This document shows positions 45,661-57,700 of a stretch of DNA of 64,000 nucleotides, piece by piece. Numbering within the stretch: position 1 is the first letter of the stretch; each line of letters starts with the position of its first letter. The position numbers and the translations under genes were made by a program. The notes below the pieces were generated by a model. The model was not told the DNA's origin, searched no databases, and saw only the letters and a list, made by a program, of their open reading frames with translations. Source of the stretch: Argopecten irradians (Eukaryota > Mollusca > Bivalvia > Pectinida > Pectinidae); assembly GCF_041381155.1 (NCBI RefSeq), contig NC_091147.1, forward strand, positions 8,144,837 to 8,208,836. Direction: 5' to 3'.

Positions 45661-46856
45661 AGTGTTGGGAATCTTTTCATAAATTCACAATCGATCATCA
45701 TCTTTTTAAAACGATCGATCATCGACTAATGATCGATTAATTTTGTGTCCTTTGTCGGGCTTCCAAGTTACAAAAATCAAATTTCTTGTTTGCTTTCTGT
45801 TTCCAATATGTATTCTTTTATGCCATTTTGTATCTGATAATTTCTATGTGCTTTGTTTTTGTTTGTTTTGTTTTTTTATTCTATAATGAATTAATGATTC
45901 ATTGAATAAATTGTTTTCAAAATATTTCAAGATATTTGTGTTAATTATTTTACTATGAATTTGTTGACAAATTGACATAACTCTAAGATCAACTCTCAAG
46001 AAAGTTACTGACTTGTCATTTTAATGAAATTTACATTAACTATTTACACAAAAAAAATTTGATATTTTTTCAGTGAGTTTAAGACTTATGACCTTATGAC
46101 TGATTTAACAGATATTACTTCGTTTTACATATCTAAATTTAATGTTTAATATATAAAACTAAAAGCGATGCTAGCCACCGAAAACGACAACGTGGTTCTA
46201 CTTTCATCTTCCTTAATCTTAATATAGGATATTTATGATGTCACTGAAGTTCACCACTAGACAGCAAAATTATTGACTATTTTGTGAAGAATACAGAATT
46301 TCGGCAATACATTAACATGTTTTAAAATTTCAAATATACAGTAATTATAAAAACTCCGGGCAAAACATGTTCCGACGATTCAACTTACTGTTGAATTTGT
46401 ATTTGTTTCCACACTTTATGCAGAAGACAAATTCCATGTCGAGTTTCGGAGGACAGCTGTACATGTCCTTTATTCTTTTGAATCCAAAAAAATTCCACAC
46501 ACGGGAACGTTTTGCCCCCGGATGATCATATAGTTCGTCTGTCGTATTTGTCGCCATGTTCATTCATCGTCTGTTGCTACTGGAAGCTGAAGCGCTTGCA
46601 GCGACAGCGGAAACGTATCCAGTAACCAATCAGAAACCGTGTTACATCATGTGACAGATACATTGTAAACACTATAATTGCTGCACACCAGAAAGCGGCG
46701 TGCCTCGAAGTATTTCTCATCTTTTATCTGTGCCTCGTATTTTTTTCTCTCGTTTTAGTCATTTTGAAATCGACTACAGAAATCATTAATCGATTAATCG
46801 ATTTTCCAGAGCAAACGAGGCGACGTCGACTAAATCGATTAATCGGAACACCACTA
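45661..46856 (-). mobile_element. hAT transposon remnant, 1.2 kb
   Basis: Ends AGTGTTGGGAATC and (inverted) TAGTGGTGTTCCGATTAATC. The 8-bp AAATTAAC stands on both sides (45653-45660 and 46857-46864), and copy B shows the unoccupied site. Short ends of this kind, 8-bp duplications and an internal BED-type zinc finger together identify hAT. Only a small part of the transposase remains, so it is a deletion derivative. It entered copy A only. Confidence 0.8.
46345..46563 (-). pseudogene. hAT transposase N-terminal fragment (BED zinc finger)
   Basis: A 72-codon frame from ATG at 46563 reads KRSRVWNFFGFKRIKD and then FVFCIKCGNKYKFNS: the aromatic VWNFFGF and CxxC spacing of a BED finger. The second half of the finger (His residues) and the catalytic and dimerisation regions are missing. 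It lies inside the hAT remnant. Confidence 0.65.
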
Positions 46857-47620
46857 AAATTAACAGACTCAAAAACCCCCTAAAGGGCCCCAAATTGGTT
46901 GTATTATCACGTTCAGCATCAATTCATATTAGGAAAATAAAATCATAAACATTTATGATGACTTAAGCTTAAACAATAGACAAAATCGAAACTTGCTCAA
47001 AAACTTTAACATGGAAATATGACAAATTAACAGACTCAAAAAAAACCCCTAAAGGGCCCCAAATTGGTTGTATTATCACGTTCAGCATCCATACACATTA
47101 GGAAAATAAAATCATAAACATTTATGATGACTTAAGCTCACACAATTGACGAAACAGAAACTTGCTCAAAAACTTTAACGTGAAATGGGATGCCAACGCT
47201 GACGCCGACGCTGACGCCGACGCCAGGGTGACAACATTAGCTCCCCCTATTCTTCGAATAGGCGAGCTAATTAAGGTTGGACCAATATCTTTTTAACTTT
47301 TTCCAAAAAAGTTCGAGTTACTATCCACATGTGTATGCGTGTTAATTTACTGTATGCATAGATATTAAAGATTTGTCTGCCTTTGTAAGGTAGGTATTGG
47401 ATTATGATATCATGTGGTTTGAGTGTGATATAATATTTTTCAGAGAAAATGACAAGTACTCCAAGTTTGACTCCCAAAAATGACATCATAATCCATATCT
47501 TTCATGTTGTAATACTATAAATTTCATATTGGTGGTTTAATGAATTGTGATGTTTTTTTTCATTATTATTACAAGGAATCATTGAAGTTTTTTGTGATCA
47601 CAGTGATTTCGATTTTGTAG

Positions 47621-49198
47621 AATCTACGGACGGCAGCTCAGTCAAATGACCAGGAGTTGACTCGAGGTAATCTTGCTCTGAGTCGTAAACGTAGAGAGTG
47701 GCCATCCCGTCAGAGTGGATTCGACTGGGTATAAACATGAAAAGTCCTTTTCGCTCGACAGTCCCCCGTCCAGAGGAAGGATACCGATATATGATGGTGA
47801 GTTGCTGATTTCTCTAAAACTTGGGTAATTTACTCACTCTAATAAAATTGTGTAATTTATAACTATACTCACTCTAAAAAAACTTGGCTATTTTACTCAC
47901 TTACTTCTGTGCTGACATTTAATTAAAATGTGCAGACCACATGTGCATTTTTCACACCCACATTGATTAGTGTACTTAGATATTTTTGCAGTATACATGT
48001 TGCTCTGATTATTTCTCGACCCAAACTTTTCATATATCAATACTTTGATACAGAGATAACATGGTGTGTTACAACAATTCCCTCCTACTTTGATTATTAT
48101 CAAGGATTATTGTATTTAAAAGGGATTTATGATCCTGGTCCTCAGGTCTGTATCAGGTAGAGAAAGCATGGTGTATGTTGTAGGACTGTGCTGGTTTCCT
48201 GGTGTGGAAATTTGCAATGAAGAGCTCTGCACAGATCAAGCTCCGCCCCCGTGGACTATCATGGATGTAAGTGTCGGCGTAAGGTGTTTGTAAGCAGTAA
48301 CTTTTCCTTACAATAAAATCTTTATCTGCTATAGTGCATTAGGGTATGTAAAAGAAGATTAATTTTGTTCAATATCATGATTGCTAAAAAAGACATCCTC
48401 AGTGCTTACTATGACATCAATTTAATATTTTTCAATGCTTCACTGTATGACTATAGCTTTCAGTTATATAAAACCAGTAGTACCATGGTAAATGTATGTT
48501 TCCCATCATGAATTTGAGCTAGGGTAGATAATAAGTCAGATTCATTTGCTATAAGCATTATTATACACGTATCTTATTCCTCCAGTGAGGGATACTCCTA
48601 TCACACATTCTCATAACTTTCGATTATCATTGAAAGATTTTTAAATCTTACATATTCTCAATTTTTCAGGTGGGAAGCCCCATCTCAAGGACAGTATTAT
48701 GTCGGACAAAGTCTCGGAGTCTGGTAAAACTGACTCAGGATTTGACTCGGATGAAACTGGCAGCCATTTTGGATCCCAAGAATCCACCAACATGAGTTGT
48801 GAGGGGAGTGAAGACGAACACTCCGTAAAATCTGATGATGATAAAAGTGAAGAAGACATTCAGTCTGTAAAATCTGGCAATGAAAAAAAACGAAGATGAC
48901 CCATCCGTAAAATCTGATGATGGAAGAAAATGAAGATGGCCAATCTGTACAATCTGATGATGAGAAAAATGAAGAAGACCAGTCAGTGAAATCTGACGCC
49001 AACAACGAAAATCAACCAGGGGATGACAACACAACGCTGACAGATGAAACTGTGAAAGATGAAGATCAATTGGTAACTGTAGTAACTGAAAATACTGAGA
49101 GCTCGGAAAATACTGAAATAGAAAATGGTACAGAAAATGGTGAAGAAAAATCTGTGGACAAAGAGGCTGAATTAGAGAATGAGGATAGTGAAAATTGA
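47621..49198 (+). pseudogene. Partial SRA-YDG gene copy (exons 7-9 only)
   Basis: Exon 7 homologue from 47621, exon 8 at 48146-48266 and exon 9 at 48670-49198. Exons 1-6, and so most of the domain's N-terminal half, are absent upstream, where DTYMK copy A lies. Exon 7 has several small insertions (for example GAGTGGATTCGACTGGG for the original GAGTGATTCGCGGG), exon 8 has extra bases, and exon 9 is frameshifted within the acidic repeat and has about one repeat unit fewer. The splice sites persist. It is either a recent pseudogene or an unpolished second haplotype. Confidence 0.8.
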
Positions 49199-49806
49199 GG
49201 GGAATGGGGGTAAGACTCTAGCCGGGGAATTATCGTATGATGAAGTGATTTAAGTGGGCCAGAATATTGACAATCCAAACACAAAATCAGAGTAATTGGA
49301 ATCTCAATATCACTTACTTTTCAAGGCAAAACTGGCCTCAGTTCATACAGAGATTTTACACGACATTTTCATTATATCACATGACTTAATAATTTCATTG
49401 TCCTTACATTTATATTATTTTGTCAAAGACAGATATGTAGGTAGCTAGTTTAAAACTGAAACATATTTTGATTTACAGAATGTTATATGTAAAATTGTTT
49501 AAAAAAAGGTAAACATTCATTTTTACGCATAAAGTTGAGAGTTATATAACTGAATGTGTAAATATACGAACAGGGAACATATACGGTAATTACACGAAGC
49601 TCCCTTGATCGCGCAAATTTCCCTCGCAGGTCATATTTTGTACATATACATGTATCAACTTTGTTGTTTAAAATCTAAAAGTGTATACGTAGCTATCGCT
49701 GTTGTTTAAAATCTAAAAGTGTATACGTATCTATCGCGAAAGGTTTATGCATGCAAATTGTGAAATCATGATCAAGGACTCACAAAAATATCCACTTTAA
49801 CCGTAA

Positions 49807-50645
49807 GGGCTGTTCCATCAAAAACATATATGGCACCCAGGGAAGGCACTTTAAAAAATAGTATGTGCCATGGTGTGTTCAAAATAAAATCACTTCTGTA
49901 CCAGGTAGGCGTTTCAATAAAATCACTTGGAGTGGGTGTGGGTCTATCTGAAGCACTTTTTGAAATAAAATGAAAAAATTGTGTTTTATGGTGTTGCTGT
50001 CAGTCATCCTGACTACAAAAATAACTGTTGAGAAAAAACTGAATTTCTAACAATATTAATGTGTTGTTCATTTTCAATAAAAAGAAATATTTTCTGGGTG
50101 TTTTAATATATTAATGATCAAATATTTATCTAAAACATATTATATTCAATCAAACTTGGCAATGGTACAGAGGAACAGTGGATTAGTTTTGACAAAATAC
50201 TGTTGTCATCAGTAGATCTTTATTTAAATTCACTGGTATTAAGTCAAGGAAAAAGTGGCAAGTTCACAAGCTTTAAGTGTGAATGTCCAGATGTCTACTT
50301 TTGCAACACTTCGGTATCTTGAGTAGATTTCCCCTGGTTCTATGCAGATTTTACCTTTATACAAATTCAATAATAGATGCAGCACATCAAGCAATAGTTC
50401 ACTGCACCATAACGGTACAATTTTGTCCTAGAAATCTTCGGTGATGCTAGAAATCAAAATATGCCTATGCAAAAAGATTGTCGGACCAAAATTAAAAATT
50501 AATTCTCTTCTATGCCATAGTCTCATTCACAAAAAAATAGATATGTGGAGGGGTCAACAAAAATTGAAAATTGATTCTATTCGATGGGTCTCCCAATTTC
50601 AAAAGTGCCTTCCCCCCTTCCATATATGTTTTGCTGGAACAGCCC
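49807..50645. mobile_element. 839-bp non-autonomous element with TAA duplication (PIF/Harbinger-like)
   Basis: Ends GGGCTGTTCCATCAAAAACA and (inverted) GGGCTGTTCCAGCAAAACAT, followed by ATATATGG on both. TAA flanks each side (49804-49806, 50646-50648). Copy A has the empty site with one TAA (AACAGTAAGTGTAAC near 33877-33891). Three-base TAA/TTA duplications are typical of PIF/Harbinger elements. No transposase frame is present. Confidence 0.8.
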
Positions 50646-53034
50646 TAAGTGTAACTTTACTGGATATCACTGGGACCAGTATATTGGTATGTGGTTGGTA
50701 TAACCAAACCATTTATGAAATACATTATTTAAACTGTAGATACGTTTTACAGTTGACAATTTGCGGATCAATGATGTTAAGAATGAAGTCTTGTACATGT
50801 GTTTGGAATAGGCTAATACAACAGCTATGGTACTAGATCTTATGTGGCAGCTATGCATGTGCTGTGTAATTGTGCTTGATGAAAATCCACAATCAAGCAA
50901 CTATTTTTTATTGTACAGTGCCATACCTTTTAAATCAATGAGTTTGACAATATACAAAGGTTGTCTATTTTTGAGGGCGAGTTAATTTGTATCATTAATT
51001 GGCTGAAAAATACTGTACTGAATTATTCAAATTTTCAGTAGAATTGTTCATTTTAAAAAGTTATGTATAATGAATTAAGCCTTAGATTAGTAAAAAAAAA
51101 GGTGCAATATTTTGATAAAAAATAATTACGATATAATTGCACATTTACTATAGTATTAATAGTATAATAATGTATATGGAACAAAATATACTTTCTTAGA
51201 TAATATATATAACCTTGTATGTGAAAATGACACAATTTTACTTGATTACAATTATTCACAAGCATATAAATGATATTATTTGTCTGATTTTGAATTCTAG
51301 ATTTGTTTTTAAATGTTTTAATAATGAATTTCATCTTCATCCTGAATGTGAACATGTTTCAGTAATTAAATCATTGCTTATTTGGAATTATTGCGACATA
51401 CTAACAAATTGTATTGCTTTCGTCAATGTTTAATTTTTTTTACTGATTTTATTTCATATTATGACCGAATGGTTGCAAAAAAACATTTGTAGGCCGCTCA
51501 ATGATAGCAGCTAATATTTGTAAATAATTTGGTTTTAAAAAATAAATTGACCTATCCACAATGTTATACGTATCTGTCGATTCAGTGCGATATTGGTTGT
51601 CTACGTTAGTTTGTACATGCAACTTAGTAAAATGGTTGTAAATAGAGGCTTAAAAAGATTGAAAATAAATAGTTATTTAAAAGGACGATTAGTATGCATA
51701 GGTCGCCTGATTTATTTTGGTGAGGTGGTGTAATTATGAATGTGAGGGGTGTTTAACACACTGACAGTCTGTGCGAAACCCAAAACTGTAATTAACCAAT
51801 ATATAGGTTCATGAATAGTTATGGAATGTGATATTTTAATTAATAAGCAATGATCAGGCAAGCAATTGGTAGCAAATGAGTCCATCCTGAAACAAGGTGA
51901 CACAGTGATGCAGACATTAAATGGAGTAGGGATTATTATGATCTGTACTTCTCGATGTATCGCCCATACTTAATTGGATTGAGTTCTAACAAAATATTGA
52001 AAGGGTTAATTGTGTTACCGCCATAACATGTTTAGAGGTAATTGACATATTTTTCAATGGGCTATTGACCCGTGAACACATCTAATACTGGTGCTCTGTA
52101 CATGTAGTATGTGTGTATAATACACATTTCAATCTGTTTAAGAAACAACCAGTCGTTGCTTGTTATTTCTGTCGTTGTACATCGTACGAAGCTATGAACT
52201 GTGTGATAGTTTGAGGGGATTGGAATACATGTATATAATATGAGATGTACCCGATATAAGACATTGGCTTGACATTCTGTCCTTTGTATAATACTCGTAT
52301 CTACCCTTCATGTAAGGTGGGGTAATTTGGTGCAAGAGTGAAAATGAAATTGACGGTCTATTTCTCTCTCTAAAATTTAAGTACCCTCTCTACACAAGAA
52401 CACCTGTAAATGTATTATCTACTCTACATTTACAGCTACGCTTAAGTTGATAAAAAAACATAGAGCATAGAAGACCAATTACGCTTTTTCTTTGATGTTC
52501 TATCATTGGTGTGTTAGATGGTGACGGTCAGTCAAGTGTAAGTAACGTTCTTTGCTGAATTTAAGTGATTATCTATGGTAGTTCTTGTAGGGATGTTATT
52601 GCAGTGTGAAATAAATATACTAATATGACATTTACCTGTACAAATTATGTTTTTTGTTTATCATTGATATAGCCATATTGAACTACAGTTCAAAGATTTT
52701 CCATTTTGTAAAACATTTATTTTACCAATTTCATTTGGATATCATGACACATATTTCAATGTTGGATTTTAAACTTCATTGAAATGATCATTCTTTGGAA
52801 CTTGTTTTTGCAATTATCACGAGTACAAAGATGTTTTTAAGGCATTCAGCTTTCACAAATTAATGTTTATTTTTGTTATATTTTCAGTCAAAAGTTATTT
52901 TTCAAACAAAGTTTTAAAGTTGAATTTTTGTTTTTGCAGATTTAAATAAAATTATGTTTATATATACAAATATGTTGTTTAATGTTTTAGCCTTCAATCA
53001 TGCAGTAGCCAGCATTCCATTGCCTCTATTTTAG
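50646..53034 (+). other. SRA 3' region, copy B
   Basis: Aligns with 33882-36150 of copy A with many small indels. AATAAA is kept at 52945-52950. Nothing else is seen. Confidence 0.4.
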
Positions 53035-53352
53035 GACCATCCTCGAAACTCCAGGTCACTTAATATCTCTACACCCCTGGACTATCTCTTAGTAAAACTG
53101 GAGGCAACAGATTAGAACAGGTAATTTAGTCATTTGATGTACATCAAGAAAGCCGTGTAACGGTACACTGTGGTTGACTGTGTGGCTTTGATGTTAGGCC
53201 TCACTCTCTCTGTAGTCTTCAAAGGAAATCTTTGCTGGCCTGTGATTGGTCAAATATTTTCCGCTGAGCTGCCTTCAATTTCATTATGAGATAGTCCAGG
53301 GGTGTAGAGATCGTAAGTGATCGGAACCCCTGGAATATCGAGGATGTATTAG
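53035..53352. repeat. MITE 'CCCCTGGA' family (copy B)
   Basis: Near-identical to 36150-36475, with the same inverted ends. A fragment of the TTAA-type MITE (AGATGCTCCACCGCTGACAA) follows at 53382, uninterrupted here, whereas in copy A it is split by two tandem-core elements. Confidence 0.65.
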
Positions 53353-53429
53353 GACCATTGGTCTCAATTTAAAGATGCTCCACCGCTGACAAATGGTGTT
53401 TTTTTTCTCTATCAAAAACAGGAGCAGAC

Positions 53430-56400
53430 AAATATGTATTTTTCTTCAGTTACATAAGTTACCTACATAACACCATTACATCATTGATTCTGATACTGAT
53501 ATGACTCTGAATGGGGAGTTGTTAGATCTTAGAGCATATCGTTAAAACAAAAACATTTTATACCAACATGTATGTATGAAAAATTATCTGGCTTCAATGA
53601 TAGCAGCTTAACACAAATCAAGTCCCTTCTGACCTACACCAAAGTATGACATTTTAATTCTGACAGAGAAGAAAACTGCAAGGCGCTATATTGTCCGTCA
53701 GAATGTCAACTTAACAAAGGGGCTATGAATATAAAACTTTGACCATTCTTTATCAACTCCGTACATCTTTTCTATGTACAGAAATGTCAAGGAGAGAGTT
53801 CATTATACAAATGTATTTGTTATAGCACTATAACAAATGGCACAACAAAATAACATAATATTCAGGTTTAATCATGACAATGTTTAATAAAATTTACATC
53901 AAAAGTTGTACGAATCCAAGTATGGATTGAATATCTAAAGACAGTTTTGCAATTTAAATGGAATGGCACATATCCTAGACAACCAAATGTCAATGAAAAG
54001 GTTTAATTGTAATTACTTATATATAAATAGTATCACCACTATTTACAGTGACTGGTTGTTTCACAAACTCCTTTTTTGCTTACATAAATGAAATGTATGG
54101 ATTTTGATGATGTTATATCACATAGGAGTAATAACAAAAGGCCCATGTGGATCGTATTCATGACACAACACACTGCATTCATATAAAGCTCATGATCAGT
54201 GGTACTCAATTAAAAAAGTGAGTCACATCCAATGTAACTCCTTCATATACCATGTGATACCCAAGTGTATGTTCTGCGGTACTAGATCTCCCTGGTGATG
54301 GAAAGGTTGTTATTCTTTCATTGATGTTGGCTGTGGAAAGTCCTCCTTCCAGTCCAATAGAAACAATGATCAGGTATCACATGATAAGTGAATTAAGTCT
54401 CATTCACTGTCAGAAAAACAATTCAATGTCAGCTGAATCCACCAGTGGAGATTGTTGAATGAACAAGACAAAATGAAGTCCAGCTTGGGATTTCGGACCG
54501 ACACTAAATATTTCACTTTGTCAGAAACATCTAAGAGGATACTATTACAGGAAATTGTTACAAATGAATTGACAAGATCCCCTGAAGTTTTGGAAAATTT
54601 GAAAGTGTAGGAAAACATGTACCAACAAGAATCGGTTGTCGAAATTATAGGTCCTACTTGGGGTAAAAATTATATGTAAAAATTTTATGGCTATTTTGAT
54701 GAAATTCATTTTCCACTTTTTAAACAAGAAAGTTTCCTGTCATTTATCAAATACTCCTTTAAACCACTCAAAAACATTAAAATTTGCAGGAACACCAGAA
54801 TATACACAGATAAAAAAGTTATCAGCTATTTATCAATTAAATCTAACATTTGGAATTTCTGACAATTTCAGATCACTTAAGAGAGAACATTCTGGCAATA
54901 AGATCTACAAAATTAATGATCACAAGTAGTTCAATGTTGAAATCGGTATACCGAAACATATTTCATCTAACTAACTGTAGTAAATTTTATCTCTATTTCC
55001 AATATATATTTACTGATTATCAAATTCAGCCACAAGATACTCTTTATGACACCAGAATTAGACATCATTCTAGTTGGCCATAATGTTAAAAGTCTGTTGT
55101 CAGGGCCAGAGTATCTGAGGGACCGCTACGATATAGTAAAATACTGTGAAATCGTTTATTTCCGTCTAGGCTTGGAATTTTTCGTTGGAGTGGAATGTTG
55201 TACAATTGGCGGATCCCCAAGAGAAGAACATTACAGAAAAATGTAAATAAGATTTTGGTTTAATAAAATAAAATAATGATTTCTTGTAATATGTTTTACA
55301 AAGCCTAATTCACAACATGGCAATTAGCTGTTACCTCTTCGTTTTAAATTTTGAACCCAATCCCTCACAGTTACAGATCATATCGTAAATTGCTTTTTAA
55401 GGTCCAGGAAGAACAATTTTACTTGGAACAGCCTAACTATTTATTCTAGAACTGTTAATTTGACATTTCACATATATCTGCATAAAATTAATCAAAGTGC
55501 CAAGGCCACTCATATATGCTGTGAATAGAAGGACTCAAAGAAAGGATTAAAGATTGGCTTGTTTTTTCATTTAAATATAAAATTTAGTAAACTATACATA
55601 ATTAAGTGTGCAGTGTTGAATTTTGGAGTTTTAAAAAAAATATTTAACGACGATATACCCCCCCCCCGTATTTATTTTATGATATTTGAAGTTTTTCAAG
55701 AACAATAAGTTGAATAACTTATTATCCTGAAAATAACTGTAATAAATTTTATTTCTTAATTATTTTTGAAATAACGATTTCAACACCAATGAAACCGTGT
55801 TATGTCAGTTCATCTGAGTATCATTTTTTTGATAATTCTTATTATTAATTGCTAAATTATCAATTTCATCAATGTCTCTTCAAAGACAAAAAAAAATAAT
55901 AAGTAAACATTTTCGTATCTTAATATCCTCTTAACATTGAAGAATATTTTCGAAAAATATAACATTAGAAATATTACCATTTCCGGATATGTTTTGGTTT
56001 CCTTTTTAGAAAACTAACATGGGTTGCTTTACGACTTTTGACTAATAAATCATGGCCCAGCATACTTTTGCCAAATAAAAGATAAATTATTTCATTACTG
56101 TATAGGGTGACTCTAGGATTTCTTTTAAACTCACAAGAACGCTAGCCGTTAACATCAAGAAAACTTCATGTAATGTATCGGACTTTAGCAAGTCTACATA
56201 AGCCTAACAGTAACTGGTTGGCGAGATATTATCGTGCAGAACATTTATCGCGAGTATTGCTTTTGCCCAATTTTGACTTATAATAAAACATGATCATATA
56301 CGTTTGTCAAGTAAAGGGTACATTATTTGGTTACTTATAACAGTCAAATTTCTTTTGAATTCATAAGAACGCTATCATCAAGAAAACTTCCTGCAATACA

Positions 56401-57700
56401 TCGGACTTTAGCAAGTCTTCATAAGGCTACCGTACATTAAACGGAAATATAAGTTCATTTGTCACTTTAAGTTGCTCGTACATAAATAGATCTATATTAT
56501 CATTATATTTTGTAAGTTTATGTTGATAGATTTGGTACTTTTCCCTTTCAATATATCGCAGTTGTACGATAAACAAAAGACAGAAACTCCCAGTGACAGA
56601 TCAAATTAACATTTTACTGTGCAATAATATCTCAGAATGTATTGTTCGTCAATACATCCAACACAAAAAACTTTATAAGCGTTATAAGAACTTTCTTTTA
56701 CAGTTACCTTCCTTATATAACATTTGATTACAATAATCGATCATTAGCATGAATTACGTAAAATTTAAATAAACATACACAATCCAAAAACCACCGAAAG
56801 TCTGTCGCGGAGGAAGACAGCGAAGAAGGCGTTGTTCGTGATTTTTCGGGAGACCAGTGTTCTCTATATATTTAATTTAAATGCATATTGTACAATTAAA
56901 CAATACAAGTACATGTATGTAAGAAATTAAAAAAAAAACATATTTCTGTAAAATTGCAAAAACACTGCATTAATATCAAAACAATTTACAATATGTATCT
57001 ATTTAGAACACAGGGTGGTTCGATCACTGCATGTAAAAAGGTCAGCATTTTTAATAGCAATCCCCTTGTGGTTACAATGTAAACTAAGACCTTGTACTTA
57101 AATGTGAAAGTCACTTGCTTAAATGTTATCTTGAAGTCGTAATAGTTCAAGATTGGGAGTGGAGAAACAATATTCAACTGTACAAGTATCGTATCAAGTT
57201 TCTACGTGGTCCTTGGTAAGGGAAGTAACTCGTAAACGATAATACTCCAGACAGAATTGATATAAAATTGTTATGTCATATTTATCAACTGGATTTATAC
57301 AAATATTCATGCATGTAATACAGATTGCTCAATTGTATGTCTACTATTCTATATAGATCAGATTTTAAAACGCATCATCAATAATTATTACTCTGGCTAG
57401 TCAACCGCAGTATGTAATGAAAAAATTGTAGTTCATATGGCAGCAATGAACATAACAAAGTTTACATTGTAACACCCCCTACCCCCCTCCCCCAAATTTT
57501 CTTCACTCAGTATTAATTAATTTGTAGTTAATGTTGATTTCAAATCAAGCACTTAGCAGAGTCTTTAGTTATATCAGATTGCAGAATATTGATATTCAAT
57601 ATAAATAACATAATCAATCATAATTATCAATTTATCATCAAATGTTTAGATCATTCTGTCCATATTTGGAATTGCATGGTATCTACAGTTTTCCACATTT
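53430..57700. other. Between convergent genes (copy B)
   Basis: Non-coding. It contains the shortened trace of the hairpin MITE (about 55030-55125). The rest corresponds to 38105-42899 of copy A, minus the about 240 bp at copy-A 41850-42090. Confidence 0.4.

Larger units (their letters stand above)
45400..47270. mobile_element. Tandem-core element, about 167-bp units (copy A), with nested hAT
   Basis: Left arm AAGAGCTGTTGGAGAACAGC, AAAGCTCGCCTATTC. Three units of about 167 bp begin AACATGGAAATATGACAAAT and include CCCCTAAAGGGCCCC. The right arm has a GACGCCGACGCT run, then TTCGAATAGGCGAGCT, which pairs with the left arm. The second unit is split by the hAT remnant at 45661-46856. Copy B has the uninterrupted version at 60194-60858. 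Confidence 0.7.
31655..47529. repeat. Tandem duplication, copy A
   Basis: From GTTTAATGAATTGTGATG to AATTTCATAT this 15.9-kb block is repeated, same orientation, at 47535-61112. It holds SRA exons 7-9, the SRA 3' region and DTYMK exons 5-3 (minus). It is longer than copy B mainly because of insertions at 36505-37222, 37263-38104 and 45661-46856, a full-length hairpin MITE (39610-40168), and about 240 bp near 41850-42090 absent from B. Confidence 0.9.
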
